The notes under the pieces: model-generated
Seen by the model: the letters and a program-made list of their open reading frames with translations, nothing else
Database searches by the model: none
What the model was told of the DNA's origin: nothing
Position numbers and translations under genes: made by a program
NCBI GenBank assembly: GCA_033549245.1
Contig: JAWSUW010000002.1
Coordinates: 1-64,000, forward strand
Direction: 5' to 3'
DNA from: Fusibacter_D sp033549245
Lineage (GTDB): Bacteria; Bacillota; Clostridia; Peptostreptococcales; Acidaminobacteraceae
Length of the DNA stretch: 64,000 nucleotides
Shown: piece by piece, positions 52,593 to 61,013 of the stretch
How the letters are laid out: every line of letters begins with the position of its first letter
Position numbering within the stretch: position 1 is the stretch's first letter

Positions 52593-52853
52593 TTAAGTTT
52601 GCCCTATGATCACCATATGAATATGTTCAATTGGATTTCTCAGTTCTTTTACCCCTTCTCGTTTCATCAATGATCGATTTGTACGCCCATTAAAGTGACT
52701 GTGGTGATTTTGGGGATCAAATGTTTCGTCATAATGAATTGTGACCAGTTCAAAATGATCTTCAATTTTTGCAATACCAACCAGGTGTACAATAATTCCA
52801 TTAATTTGAATAAACTTTTCAATCAACTTATTTTTATCTATTTTAATTTTCAT
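52593..52853 (-). CDS. small hypothetical protein
   Basis: 86 aa from the ATG after AGGTGGGAG. KNKLIEKFIQINGIIVHLVG, then HYDETFDPQNHHSHF and NPIEHIHMVIIGQT. It is His-rich in the middle; no family is known to me. The alternative ATG five codons upstream has no ribosome site. Confidence 0.45.
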   Translation of the reverse strand: MKIKIDKNKLIEKFIQINGIIVHLVGIAKIEDHFELVTIHYDETFDPQNHHSHFNGRTNRSLMKREGVKELRNPIEHIHMVIIGQT

Positions 52854-52983
52854 CTCCCACCTCACCATAATTTATGGACCTATCATCATTATTATATAAC
52901 AATTTGTTCAATATATTGATAGAAGATTGAATATTCTTGCTATTTATTGTAAACTATTTATGTCGACATATAAGGTTTGGACT

Positions 52984-53105
52984 AGGAGGCATATTTTGAG
53001 GAAATTCGTTTTGGCATAGTAGCAAAAGCTATTATGAATATACTAAATAGGATTGATGGACTTTTGCTACACTAAACATTAAAAATCATGTTTAGGAGGC
53101 TAAAA
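52984..53105 (+). promoter_or_regulatory. leader with 7-codon ORF and hairpin, upstream of the CD3324-type gene
   Basis: AGGAGG is followed 6 nt later by TTG-AGG-AAA-TTC-GTT-TTG-GCA-TAG (peptide LRKFVLA). The stop lies in the left arm of a hairpin, TAGTAGC-AAAA-GCTATTA. GTAGCAAAAG in this hairpin can instead pair with CTTTTGCTAC (53061-53070) downstream. The arrangement looks like a translation-dependent switch. Confidence 0.5.
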
Positions 53106-53390
53106 GTGAGCTATCAAAAGGCAGAAAACATATTGCCAAAGGAAGTATTGGAACTGATTCAGAATTATATTGATGGTGAGTATCTGTACATCCCAAGAAA
53201 AGTCGAGAAAAAGAAAACATGGGGTGAGACTACCAAGATCAAACAAGAACTCTCAAAACGTAATACTGAAATCTATAAAGCATACTTAGCAGGTAAATCG
53301 ATCTTTATGTTGGCGGATTCGTTTTTTTTATCAACCAAGAGCATACAACGGATCGTCTTAAATGAAAAAAAGAGAACTTTAGAAACATAA
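53106..53390 (+). CDS. CD3324-type (Mor-like) small DNA-binding protein
   Basis: 94 aa starting at GTG, 6 nt after AGGAGG. KAENILPKEVLELIQNYIDG, then EYLYIPRK, then a C-terminal helix-turn-helix (LADSFFLSTKSIQRIVLNEK). This is the short clostridial CD3324/Mor-activator-like family. Preceded by a leader ORF with hairpin like that of the next gene. Has its own terminator. Confidence 0.8.
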   Translation: MSYQKAENILPKEVLELIQNYIDGEYLYIPRKVEKKKTWGETTKIKQELSKRNTEIYKAYLAGKSIFMLADSFFLSTKSIQRIVLNEKKRTLET

Positions 53391-53418
53391 GTGAGAACAT
53401 TCACTTATGTTTTTTTTT
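53384..53418 (+). terminator. intrinsic terminator
   Basis: AACATAAGTGA pairs with TCACTTATGTT and is followed by a run of T; the left arm overlaps the stop codon of the CD3324-type gene. Confidence 0.9.
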
Positions 53419-53501
53419 GCCTCGACTTTCATACAGAAAAGAACTTGAGGTCGATAATCCAAAGCCTTTCATCTAGAATTATCATGTAAAGACAATATTT
53501 T

Positions 53502-53615
53502 AGGAGGATTTATATATGTGCACCCCTTCAACTAATGCATAGCAAAGGCTATTGCACAAAACCTATAAAGTAATAAGCCTTTACATATCCCATCATAATT
53601 CTAGGGAGATGCCAA
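53502..53615 (+). promoter_or_regulatory. leader with 8-codon ORF and hairpin, upstream of the DUF1062-type gene
   Basis: AGGAGG is followed 8 nt later by ATG-TGC-ACC-CCT-TCA-ACT-AAT and GCA-TAG (peptide MCTPSTNA). The stop lies in the left arm of the hairpin GCATAGC-AAAG-GCTATTGC. AAAGGC in its loop can instead pair with GCCTTT (53577-53582). The layout matches the leader of the CD3324-type gene 500 bp upstream. Confidence 0.55.
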
Positions 53616-54179
53616 ATGAGCTATTATCAGAAAGTCGAATGGACTGTAACTCCAAAATCAGCTCCAAAAGTGATTCGGAACTGTCCAAAATGTGGTGAAA
53701 AGACCCACTATATCAACAGTACAAAATTTAGAGTCAATGCCAATGGTAAGAATATTGATGTCTGGTTGATCTATAATTGCAATAAATGCAAATCTAAGTG
53801 GAACATGACCATACACGAAAGAACCAATCCAAAAGATATTGATCCAGATCAATACGATCGCTATATTAGTAATGATAAAGAACTTGCACATCAAATCGGA
53901 TTCGATCCGGTTTTTCACAAACGAAATCATTCCAAGCTCGTCTATGATTCCGTTGAGTTTGATGTTTCTGTGAATGAAATCGATGCAAATGAAATTACAC
54001 TGAACACACAAGAAATAACCATTAGATGTCCTTTAAACATTAATCTCAGATTGGATAAGTTATTGGCCGATCACCTCAATATATCTCGATCAAAGCTATC
54101 CAAAACTCTTTCAGAGGTGATTCCTTTGAAAAAGAAAATAAGTGATGGTATGACTTTTATCTTACCGAGTAACTACTGA
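53616..54179 (+). CDS. DUF1062-type zinc-ribbon protein
   Basis: 187 aa. The zinc ribbon CPKCGEKTHYINSTKF...CNKCKSKW is followed by a region typical of DUF1062 and a C-terminal S4-like segment (RLDKLLADHLNISRSKLSKT). The S4-like end suggests RNA binding, so a translation-related role is possible. AGGGAG lies 8 nt before the ATG. Confidence 0.78.
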   Translation: MSYYQKVEWTVTPKSAPKVIRNCPKCGEKTHYINSTKFRVNANGKNIDVWLIYNCNKCKSKWNMTIHERTNPKDIDPDQYDRYISNDKELAHQIGFDPVFHKRNHSKLVYDSVEFDVSVNEIDANEITLNTQEITIRCPLNINLRLDKLLADHLNISRSKLSKTLSEVIPLKKKISDGMTFILPSNY

Positions 54180-54197
54180 ATAACATGACTTAAAAAA

Positions 54198-54236
54198 AGG
54201 AATGCCTCAATGATTTGATGATGGCATTCCTCTTTT
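54198..54236 (+). terminator. intrinsic terminator
   Basis: AGGAATGCC pairs with GGCATTCCT around a 16-nt loop, followed by CTTTTA. It lies between convergent genes. Confidence 0.6.
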
Positions 54237-54249
54237 AATGATTAAGTGA

Positions 54250-54657
54250 TTACAACATCAAATATAGATCAGAATCTTCATGAGATATTCGTTTTTCAAT
54301 CGCACTAAAAACCTCTTTAAATGCCTTCTCGAATCCGATTGTGTTTGACATGATTTTGGATTTGGTATTAAATTCATTTTTGAATTCTATATACACACCT
54401 CTGAGATTCCCCATTTCATTCATATACTTCTTTGCTTTATTCACCACTTCAGAATTATTCGATTCCATCAAACTTGGATACAAATATTGATCTTCGTGAG
54501 ATAAGTGCATTTGCAAGATTCCAGCCAATGTACTTATATTTTTTGCTATCACAGAAGCGTTCGTTTCGAGATTCTTTTCTTTCACCAATTTGTTGGTTTC
54601 AACTATGAGCTGATTTATGCTGTCATGTTGTTTTTTTAGTTGTTCGGTTCTGTTCAT
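54250..54657 (-). CDS. hemerythrin-domain protein
   Basis: About 135 aa, four-helix bundle. KKQHDSINQL, MHLSHEDQYLYPSL and KRISHEDSDLYLML carry the His/Glu residues of a non-heme di-iron centre. It may bind oxygen or sense it. GGAGG lies 6 nt before the chosen ATG. Monocistronic. Confidence 0.85.
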   Translation of the reverse strand: MNRTEQLKKQHDSINQLIVETNKLVKEKNLETNASVIAKNISTLAGILQMHLSHEDQYLYPSLMESNNSEVVNKAKKYMNEMGNLRGVYIEFKNEFNTKSKIMSNTIGFEKAFKEVFSAIEKRISHEDSDLYLML

Positions 54658-54859
54658 ATTAGTCCTCCATTCATTGATAGCATAATTATGCAATATTGTT
54701 TTCTATTAGTATGTGATTTGTGTCACATTCCAAAAAATACTAGGGACTTAAGTCCCTAAATATTGGCCAAAAGTCCCTTTGTTCATTAATGTCACATACT
54801 TGTAAAAATAAGATGTTATAATAAAACAAAATGAAATTATGTAAACCAAAGGAATGTTT

Positions 54860-56184
54860 ATGAAAATTATAAATATATTGAGTGCGGTCGCTTTGATTAC
54901 GACACTCACAATGACACAAACACTGACTTTTGCGGAGTCTTCCTATGAATCTTCTGTAGAAGGTTATCAGAACGTTGCTCCATGGTACGCCGAGGGAATC
55001 GAAGAAGCAATAGCATGGCAAATTATGCCCAATAGATTTAAAGATGTTTCCATGGACGCTCCAATTACAAGAGGTGAATTCGCAGAAGCTATTGTACTTG
55101 CCTATGTAAGGTTAACAGGTTCTCTGCCAGAGACATGGAACTCTACTCGTTTTAGCGATCAACCTAGTGTTTATGCGCAAATCGCAAGTGAACTTGGATT
55201 TGTTTCTGGCTATACAGATGGAACCTACAAATCCATCAATGAAATAAAACGTCAAGAAATGTTCGTAATGATCAATAATCTTATTAATATTATTACTTCA
55301 GAAGCAGTGACCATTTATGATGAAGAGCAGAAAGCTGCAATTATGGACGAAGCTCTTCTAAGGTTTGTGGATGGACAGGAAGTTAGTGAATGGGCTAAGC
55401 AGGCATCATCAGTCCTCATCAACCTTGGTATTCTCGCAGGTACTGATCAGGGCACACTTGAACCTAAGCAACCTATTTCTCGTGCACAAGCGATGGTAAT
55501 CCTAACTAGAACACTAAAGGCCACTGAGAGTCAACCAGTATCATACAGAAAATCAAGTTATGCGCTAAAACAAATGGCTGAAACTTATGCTGCGACCAAC
55601 AACGTTGCTGTCAGTAGAGGTAGCAGAAGAAGCCTCCCACTTGAAGCTCTCTATTCACCAGATGAGCTCATGGTCATGCAAGGTAAAAACGATACTAAAT
55701 ATACAGCAGTATTTGGATCTCTAGATGCTGGAAGATATGCAACATCAGAAGAAGCACTCAGTCACATGGTGAATATTACTGTTGATGTGTGGACTTTAAA
55801 ATCCGACGGAACTAAAACTCCCGGAATACGTACTATTAAAGTCAACTCCGCTGTGGCTGATATCTTAACACAGGTGTTTAAAGAAATATTCGAAGGTCCT
55901 GAGCAGTTCCCAATCAAAGATGTTCATGGTTATGCATGGAGATCCAGCTCAACTTCGGAACATAATTTAGGTCTCGCAGTCGATATCAATGCAAATGAAA
56001 ACTATATGATCCGAAAAGATGGCTCAGTTGTTGCTGGTTCATTCTGGCTTCCTGGAGAAAATCCATACTCCTCAAACCAGATGGCGATGTGGTTCGTGCC
56101 TTTAAGAAGTATGGTTTTACATGGGGCGGAGATGCATGGCCAACAAGCAACGATTATATGCACTTCTCATTCCTTGGATGGTGA
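54860..56184 (+). pseudogene. S-layer homology plus D-Ala-D-Ala carboxypeptidase (M15), frameshifted
   Basis: A signal peptide (ILSAVALITTLTMTQTLTFA) is followed by three SLH-type regions (APWYAEGIEEAIAWQIMPNR, LGFVSGYTDGTYKSINEIKR, INLGILAGTDQGTLEPKQPI) for cell-wall attachment. The C-terminal M15 domain shows the zinc site SEHNLGLAVDI. Near 56075 the frame shifts; the correct continuation PDGDVVRAFKKYGFTWGGDA ... NDYMHFSFLGW, with the last zinc His, is read in the next frame to the stop at 56184. One missing base would explain it. The second ATG, 6 nt from AAGGA, is used. Confidence 0.8.
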
Positions 56185-56191
56185 TCATTCA

Positions 56192-56225
56192 AAAAGGCTA
56201 GCTGATTTTTATCAGTTAGTCTTTT
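56192..56225 (+). terminator. intrinsic terminator
   Basis: AAAAGGCTAGCTGAT pairs with ATCAGTTAGTCTTTT around a TTTT loop. It follows the restored stop of the carboxypeptidase gene, which supports that stop as the true end. Confidence 0.8.
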
Positions 56226-56241
56226 ATATTTAATATAACAA

Positions 56242-56778
56242 TCATGGATTCGTCCTAATCACAAAAGCAAATGCGAAATCAGAATTGTTTATTTCAGTTC
56301 GAATTGTGAATGCCCTGATCACATGACCCGGTTCATAACTTTCACTGTTCGAACTTAAATGAACCCAAGGGTTACTTGGAATTCTAAATCGCACCTCACC
56401 ATTTTCTACTTCTAAATCAAATTCTATAGTTGATTTTTCTGAGTATAAAAATTTACCATCCTGTGCCAACAAATCATCAGTGATTTCAAACACCTCTGCC
56501 TCGAAATTATCAAGGACAATCACGACTTCATCGCCGATGGAAACATAAGGGAGTTCCTCCCATGAACTGTTTTCAAAAGGGAAATCAAGAAATCTTTCTA
56601 TATCTTCACGGGTTTCATTATACCTATCACCATAATATATTGGTTTAATGCTTTGATCTCCAATTGTTATGCTGATCGATGGTTCAGGGTTAGCTTTCCC
56701 ACTTTGAGTCAAGAACAAAAAGACTACGACTCCAATAAAGATAACCAAAATAATAATGATTCTTCGAAATGCTTTCAT
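56242..56778 (-). CDS. membrane-anchored extracytoplasmic protein
   Basis: 178 aa. A signal anchor (IIIILVIFIGVVVFLFLTQS) is followed by a beta-rich domain (ISITIGDQSIKPIYYGDRYN, SIGDEVVIVLDNFEAEVFEI, SNPWVHLSSNSESYEPGHVI). No known family. GAGGAG lies 7 nt before the second ATG, which is taken as the start. Confidence 0.6.
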   Translation of the reverse strand: MKAFRRIIIILVIFIGVVVFLFLTQSGKANPEPSISITIGDQSIKPIYYGDRYNETREDIERFLDFPFENSSWEELPYVSIGDEVVIVLDNFEAEVFEITDDLLAQDGKFLYSEKSTIEFDLEVENGEVRFRIPSNPWVHLSSNSESYEPGHVIRAFTIRTEINNSDFAFAFVIRTNP

Positions 56779-56906
56779 ATTAATTCTCCTCACGAAAAAT
56801 GATCCATTATGACTATGATAACATAATTCTAATCAAATCCTAACGCCAATGGACATTTAATGTATTATAATATTGCTAAAGAAGAATACGAATTTAGGAG
56901 AATATT

Positions 56907-57266
56907 ATGTCATTTTTAGGAAATATAATCTGGTTGATTTTAGGCGGTCTAATCGCCGCCATTGGATGGGCAATTGCCGGAGTGTTACTATGTATCACAG
57001 TAATTGGTATACCCTTTGGTTTACAGTGCTTTAAAATAGCAGGACTGACACTTGCACCATTTGGTAAGAGCATCAGCATGGGCGATTTTGGCGCAGGTAG
57101 TTTCATCGGTAATATCATTTGGATCCTATTGTTGGGTTGGGAGCTTTGTCTGATGCATATTGTAATGGCTCTACTATTAGGTATTACAATCATTGGACTT
57201 CCATTTGCCAAACAACATTTGAAGCTAGCTCAGTTGGCACTTTTACCATTTGGATCGAGAATATAA
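56907..57266 (+). CDS. yccF: YccF-type inner membrane protein
   Basis: 119 aa with two YccF domains: FLGNIIWLILGGLIAAIGWA ... TVIGIPFGLQCFKIAGLTLA and GSFIGNIIWILLLGWELCLM ... TIIGLPFAKQHLKLAQLALL. Predicted as a paired re-entrant or membrane protein of unknown role. AGGAG precedes the ATG. It ends at a terminator hairpin just before the 151-bp repeat. Confidence 0.9.
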   Translation: MSFLGNIIWLILGGLIAAIGWAIAGVLLCITVIGIPFGLQCFKIAGLTLAPFGKSISMGDFGAGSFIGNIIWILLLGWELCLMHIVMALLLGITIIGLPFAKQHLKLAQLALLPFGSRI

Positions 57267-57267
57267 T

Positions 57268-57297
57268 AAAGAGAGCATGCCATAGCATGTTCTCTTT
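57268..57297. terminator. hairpin flanking the 151-bp repeat, left
   Basis: AAAGAGAGCATGC pairs with GCATGTTCTCTTT. It is followed directly by the repeat rather than by a T run. A close copy lies on the right side of the repeat. Confidence 0.7.
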
Positions 57298-57448
57298 CAG
57301 GGTGATGACAAAGTCATCAAACTGTAGGCTGTAGTAAGCGTTCAAAGTCAAGGCACGGATGAAATCCAGTGAAGGCGCGACCTTCAGCGTCGTAACTGAA
57401 TTGGATTTTATCCAGTAACGATGGATTTGGACGTTTGTCTACAGTCTG
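57298..57448 (+). repeat. 151-bp structured repeat, copy 2
   Basis: Same length as copy 1 at 41172-41322. Terminal arms read CTGTAG / CTACAG here and CTTTAG / CTAAAG there, so both sides changed together and pairing is kept. It lies between two nearly identical hairpins in the yccF to AraC convergent gap. Confidence 0.85.
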
Positions 57449-57483
57449 AAAAGAGAGTATGCCTTAGCATGCTCTCTTTTTTT
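57449..57483. terminator. hairpin flanking the 151-bp repeat, right
   Basis: AAAGAGAGTATGC pairs with GCATGCTCTCTTT and is followed by seven T. It is a near copy of the left hairpin. Confidence 0.85.
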
Positions 57484-57491
57484 GTTCATTT

Positions 57492-58370
57492 TTAAGACTG
57501 TTTCTTTTTAACCGGGATCCAGATCTCACTTCTGTATTTCGGATTGCTAGTATCTTTGCTCTCGTGCCACAAGATTTCAGGACCTTCGATCGACTCATAT
57601 CCCGATGATGGGAACCATTCCGAGTAAATCCTTCCCCACACGTTTTGTAGCGTTTCAGGGAAAGGACCAATAGATTCAAATATTGCCCATGTGCATGCAT
57701 CAACGTTTAACACCTCGAAATCTGGAGTGTCATCACTTGATGTAGCTACTCCAATATAATGATCCAGTTCACCCTTTTCGTCCATTCTCCCTTCGGAGAA
57801 ATTAGTGGAAGCACTGATGATCCCTGCCGGTTCGACATTTGATAAGTCCTTTAAAGTCTTGATGATTTCAGGTGTAAAAACCTCATACATTTTTGCGATT
57901 TCGGGATTGACACCATTAAAAATTATAGGAACTCTCTTTTTAAATCCCACTAATTTAAATGCCCTTTTCTCTACTATGCGATAATTCATTTCACATCCTC
58001 CTTGGATTGATAATTGGAAAGTCATTTGTGGAAAAGATTTGATTTGAGCATTCGCATCTCTTGCTACAGATGGCAAAATTCCATGCATGGACTGAAAAGC
58101 TCTGGTAAAGGAATCAGCTGAATTGTATCCATATTTTATTGCGATATCAATGATTCTGAGATCACTATCTTTAAGTTCGATAGCTGCGAGAGTCATTTTT
58201 CTTCTTCGAATGTATTCAGATAAACTGATTCCAGCCAAAAATGAGAACATACGCTTAAAATGATATTCAGAACAATAAGCTATTTTTGAAATCTCAACAT
58301 AATCAATTTCTTCTGTCAAATGCTTTTCAATATAGGCAAGAGCTTTATTCATACTACTAAGTGAATCCAT
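57492..58370 (-). CDS. AraC-family regulator with GyrI-like effector domain
   Basis: About 292 aa. AraC HTH pair (YVEISKIAYCSEYHFKRMFS, IIDIAIKYGYNSADSFTRAF) followed by a GyrI-like domain (IVEKRAFKLVGFKKRVPIIF ... ESIGPFPETLQNVWGRIYSE). Same design as the regulator near 5 kb. The ATG 7 nt from GGAGG is used rather than the TTG before it. Ligand unknown; probably cationic or drug-like. Confidence 0.88.
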   Translation of the reverse strand: MDSLSSMNKALAYIEKHLTEEIDYVEISKIAYCSEYHFKRMFSFLAGISLSEYIRRRKMTLAAIELKDSDLRIIDIAIKYGYNSADSFTRAFQSMHGILPSVARDANAQIKSFPQMTFQLSIQGGCEMNYRIVEKRAFKLVGFKKRVPIIFNGVNPEIAKMYEVFTPEIIKTLKDLSNVEPAGIISASTNFSEGRMDEKGELDHYIGVATSSDDTPDFEVLNVDACTWAIFESIGPFPETLQNVWGRIYSEWFPSSGYESIEGPEILWHESKDTSNPKYRSEIWIPVKKKQS

Positions 58371-58464
58371 CAAATAACCTCCTTTCTCAATAAGTTTAGC
58401 AAAGAATGAAGTATCGCATACGACTATCTATGCACAAATTAGTCGACTTTTATTTTTCTCAACT

Positions 58465-59169
58465 TTAAAACATCTCAAGTACTCCAAGTTTCACAGCCAC
58501 TCTCGTCATAATACTAAACATCACCACCCCAATAGCCATCAATACAATTCCTAGTATGAGTTCTCCTAGGAGTATTCCACTCAAATCAGACAAGAGTGCA
58601 CCCGAGTATAATGAACGGCTCGCTTCTATACTACGAGTCAGTGGCATTAGTTGTCCAATTGGTTGCAACCAAACAGGCATGCGATCAAGAGGAAAGTTTG
58701 CTCCAGTGAGTCCAAGCATAGCCATTGAAGCTATGTTGAGTACAAGATTCAGATCTCTTGTCAATAGTCCAAGACAAGAAATAATCAGTTCAAATGCCAT
58801 TGCAGAAAAGGATGCTACAAGTAAAATCAATAGAAATGCTGGCCATGAAGATATTGGTAAGTAAAAATCGAAGATCAATGATCCAATGACAAGTCCGAAT
58901 AGGACAGTCAATAGTCCATCGAATATATGGAGCATCGCTCTCGGTAGAAATATTCCAACACCACTGGATGGAGAAGCTACTAATAATTTGAGCGTACCAG
59001 AATTCTTTTCTTGCGTCAATTGGACGCCTACTCCAAAAATCGCGTTGAAATAGGTCAGCACCAACGCATTTCCAATAAACCAATGACTGATATCAACGGT
59101 GCCGTATACATGACGAGCAATTAATGTGAAACATAACATTTGCATAAGTGGGGATCCAAGATTGACCAT
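58465..59169 (-). pseudogene. ABC-2 type permease, 5'-truncated
   Basis: 234 codons with six membrane segments and the ABC-2 motif GVGVQLTQEKNSGTLKLLVA. The first ATG follows a terminator within 20 nt and has no ribosome site; in-frame codons upstream read into the terminator T tract. The usual N-terminal cytoplasmic segment and any ATPase gene are absent. The rest is undisturbed. Probably a remnant from a deletion that ends at the ArsR gene terminator. Confidence 0.6.
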
Positions 59170-59181
59170 AAATTTTGCAAT

Positions 59182-59207
59182 AAAAAAACTCTCCCTTTCG
59201 GAGAGTT
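59182..59207 (-). terminator. intrinsic terminator of the ArsR-type gene
   Basis: AACTCTCC-GAAAG-GGAGAGTT followed by TTTTTTT on the minus strand, 4 nt after the stop. Confidence 0.9.
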
Positions 59208-59211
59208 AGGA

Positions 59212-60213
59212 TTATTTTTCTTTTATATATTTAGTGACCTCATCGAGTTTTCTACTCAAACGTGTATAGTTCGTACTGAAATATTTGGTTTGTTTTACTT
59301 TTTCCACATTTACCAATCCATATTGATTGAGAATGTCAAGGTGATGTGAAACCGTTGGGGTAGTGAGGTTCAAAGCGTCAGAAATTTCTTTTCCATACAT
59401 TGGATGCATGTAAAGCATTTTAAGTATTCTAAGTCGGGTTGCATCTGAAATGCTCTTTAGTGGATCCAGTATGCTATCCAACTGTTCCTCTGGATTTCTA
59501 TTCCACTTTTCTATACCTTGCAAATAAATCATAGTCTGATCATCCATCAATCTCATGGAAAATGGACTGATATAATACACTGGTATAAACTCATAATTCA
59601 CATAATCTGCAATATTCCAAAATGGTTTACCCATCAACTCCTGCGCAAATGAAAGTGGATGTCTATATTCTGTACCCTCTTTAAAAATACTAAGAAGCGA
59701 ATCATATGAAGAATTTTGAATCAGTTCATCCAGCTTTCTGTTGAATGATTCATGTCCATCGAGAGCCAATAAGGTCTCACAGAACAAGTCAATAACTTTT
59801 GGCAATGAGGTTATGATGTCAACAAGGCTATCATCATAGCCATACTGTTTTACATGAGCTTCCAATTCAGATTTTGATTTCAACAATTTTTCTGCTTCGA
59901 TCTCATCAATCTCATGTTCAAGAAAAATTACCAACAATCTTTCAACTGAACACTTTCTAATGTCGTCGATCAGAGTTTCAACGTGATCCCTTTCCATTGA
60001 AGCCAGAGCAAACTCAAGCCAAGTAAAACGCATGCTAGGCAGATTCTTCAACACTTCAAAAAAGGTTGTATACTGTGACTTTAAGTCATCATATACATTA
60101 AGATCTAAAACTGTTTCATGCTCAGACTCATGGCTTAGGGCACATAACAATGAAAGAGCTTCAATCACTCGGCTATGTTGAATTTTTAGATGATGCTTGA
60201 AACGTACTTTCAT
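59212..60213 (-). CDS. ArsR-type regulator with long N-terminal domain
   Basis: About 333 aa. The last 90 residues are a winged helix (LKSISDATRLRILKMLYMHP, MYGKEISDALNLTTPTVSHH, LDILNQYGLVNV). The N-terminal 240 residues are helical and of the DUF5937-like kind found in long ArsR proteins; no metal-binding cysteines are seen. The start follows GAGGGGGG; earlier Met codons have no site. The Crp-type gene lies 52 nt upstream. Confidence 0.82.
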   Translation of the reverse strand: MKVRFKHHLKIQHSRVIEALSLLCALSHESEHETVLDLNVYDDLKSQYTTFFEVLKNLPSMRFTWLEFALASMERDHVETLIDDIRKCSVERLLVIFLEHEIDEIEAEKLLKSKSELEAHVKQYGYDDSLVDIITSLPKVIDLFCETLLALDGHESFNRKLDELIQNSSYDSLLSIFKEGTEYRHPLSFAQELMGKPFWNIADYVNYEFIPVYYISPFSMRLMDDQTMIYLQGIEKWNRNPEEQLDSILDPLKSISDATRLRILKMLYMHPMYGKEISDALNLTTPTVSHHLDILNQYGLVNVEKVKQTKYFSTNYTRLSRKLDEVTKYIKEK

Positions 60214-60264
60214 AATGTCCCCCCTCAGCAGTATCATAACTTGTTTTGTTAAAATTGGCAATCC

Positions 60265-60930
60265 TCACTCAAGGTGCTTTGCTATCTCATACAGGCCATC
60301 CCGGTTGATTTCATACCCTTTTTTCGTCTTTTTCATCAATGCTTGCGCTTTAAACTCCTGCAGAGTTTGTAATAGATGGCGATAACTCACGCCTAAAAAT
60401 TCAGCTGTTTCCGTATGCCTTTCATCATAATACCCGTCATTCTCAGCGAGTAAAATATATGCTGCAAGTCGATAGCGCAATTCAAAGCTTTGTTGCTTCG
60501 AATGAAACCAAGTTCGATCCAATAATTTTTTACCGATATATCTGCTCATGATCAGCATGAACTGGGCATCACTTAAAAGATACTCTCTGGCAACATCCAT
60601 GCAAACGGCCATACAAACACATTCAGAAAGACAAGTCACATCTTTTGGAGATTGCTCCACATCTATTAATGTCAACTCTCCAATGAATTCTTCCGGTCCG
60701 ACAAAATGAACAATGGAACGCTTCCCATCTTCATGGATCAGAGTAATTTTTGCTTTGCCCGATAATAAAAAATAAAGATGATCAAGGTTCTTTTCTGAAT
60801 CAATAATCATATCCTTTTGATTGTATTTGTAACAAGTTACATGTTCCTTTACTGTTTCAAACAAATACAAGTATTGATCATAAATCGCCTTCTCTTTTTC
60901 ATTTAAATCTTCCATTGATATCTTGATCAT
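60265..60930 (-). CDS. Crp/Fnr-family regulator (YeiL-like)
   Basis: About 221 aa. The cyclic-nucleotide-binding-like barrel (KDMIIDSEKNLDHLYFLLSG, GPEEFIGELTLIDVEQSPKD) is followed by a winged helix (ETAEFLGVSYRHLLQTLQEF). A cluster of Cys (CLSECVCMAVCMD) in the barrel could bind a cluster or metal. The start follows GGAGG. It is divergent from the YczE-like gene and a TGTGA-type palindrome lies between them. Confidence 0.88.
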   Translation of the reverse strand: MIKISMEDLNEKEKAIYDQYLYLFETVKEHVTCYKYNQKDMIIDSEKNLDHLYFLLSGKAKITLIHEDGKRSIVHFVGPEEFIGELTLIDVEQSPKDVTCLSECVCMAVCMDVAREYLLSDAQFMLIMSRYIGKKLLDRTWFHSKQQSFELRYRLAAYILLAENDGYYDERHTETAEFLGVSYRHLLQTLQEFKAQALMKKTKKGYEINRDGLYEIAKHLE

Positions 60931-60942
60931 ATTTGCCTCCAA

Positions 60943-60958
60943 TGTGAGATATCTCATA
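60943..60958. promoter_or_regulatory. Crp/Fnr-type operator
   Basis: TGTGAGATATCTCATA carries the perfect palindrome TGAGATATCTCA and matches the TGTGA-N6-TCACA pattern with one mismatch. It lies 13 nt upstream of the Crp-type gene start and within the divergent promoter region, so it is probably that protein's site. Confidence 0.65.
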
Positions 60959-61013
60959 TTTAGTTTATCACAAATGATTTATAATTGGGTTGAAAATATA
61001 AGGAGGAATTGAT

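Noticed and set aside
52984..53105. Known riboswitch class (c-di-GMP, purine, preQ1, guanidine) in the CD3324-type leader
   Set aside because: None of the conserved cores of these classes is present by eye.
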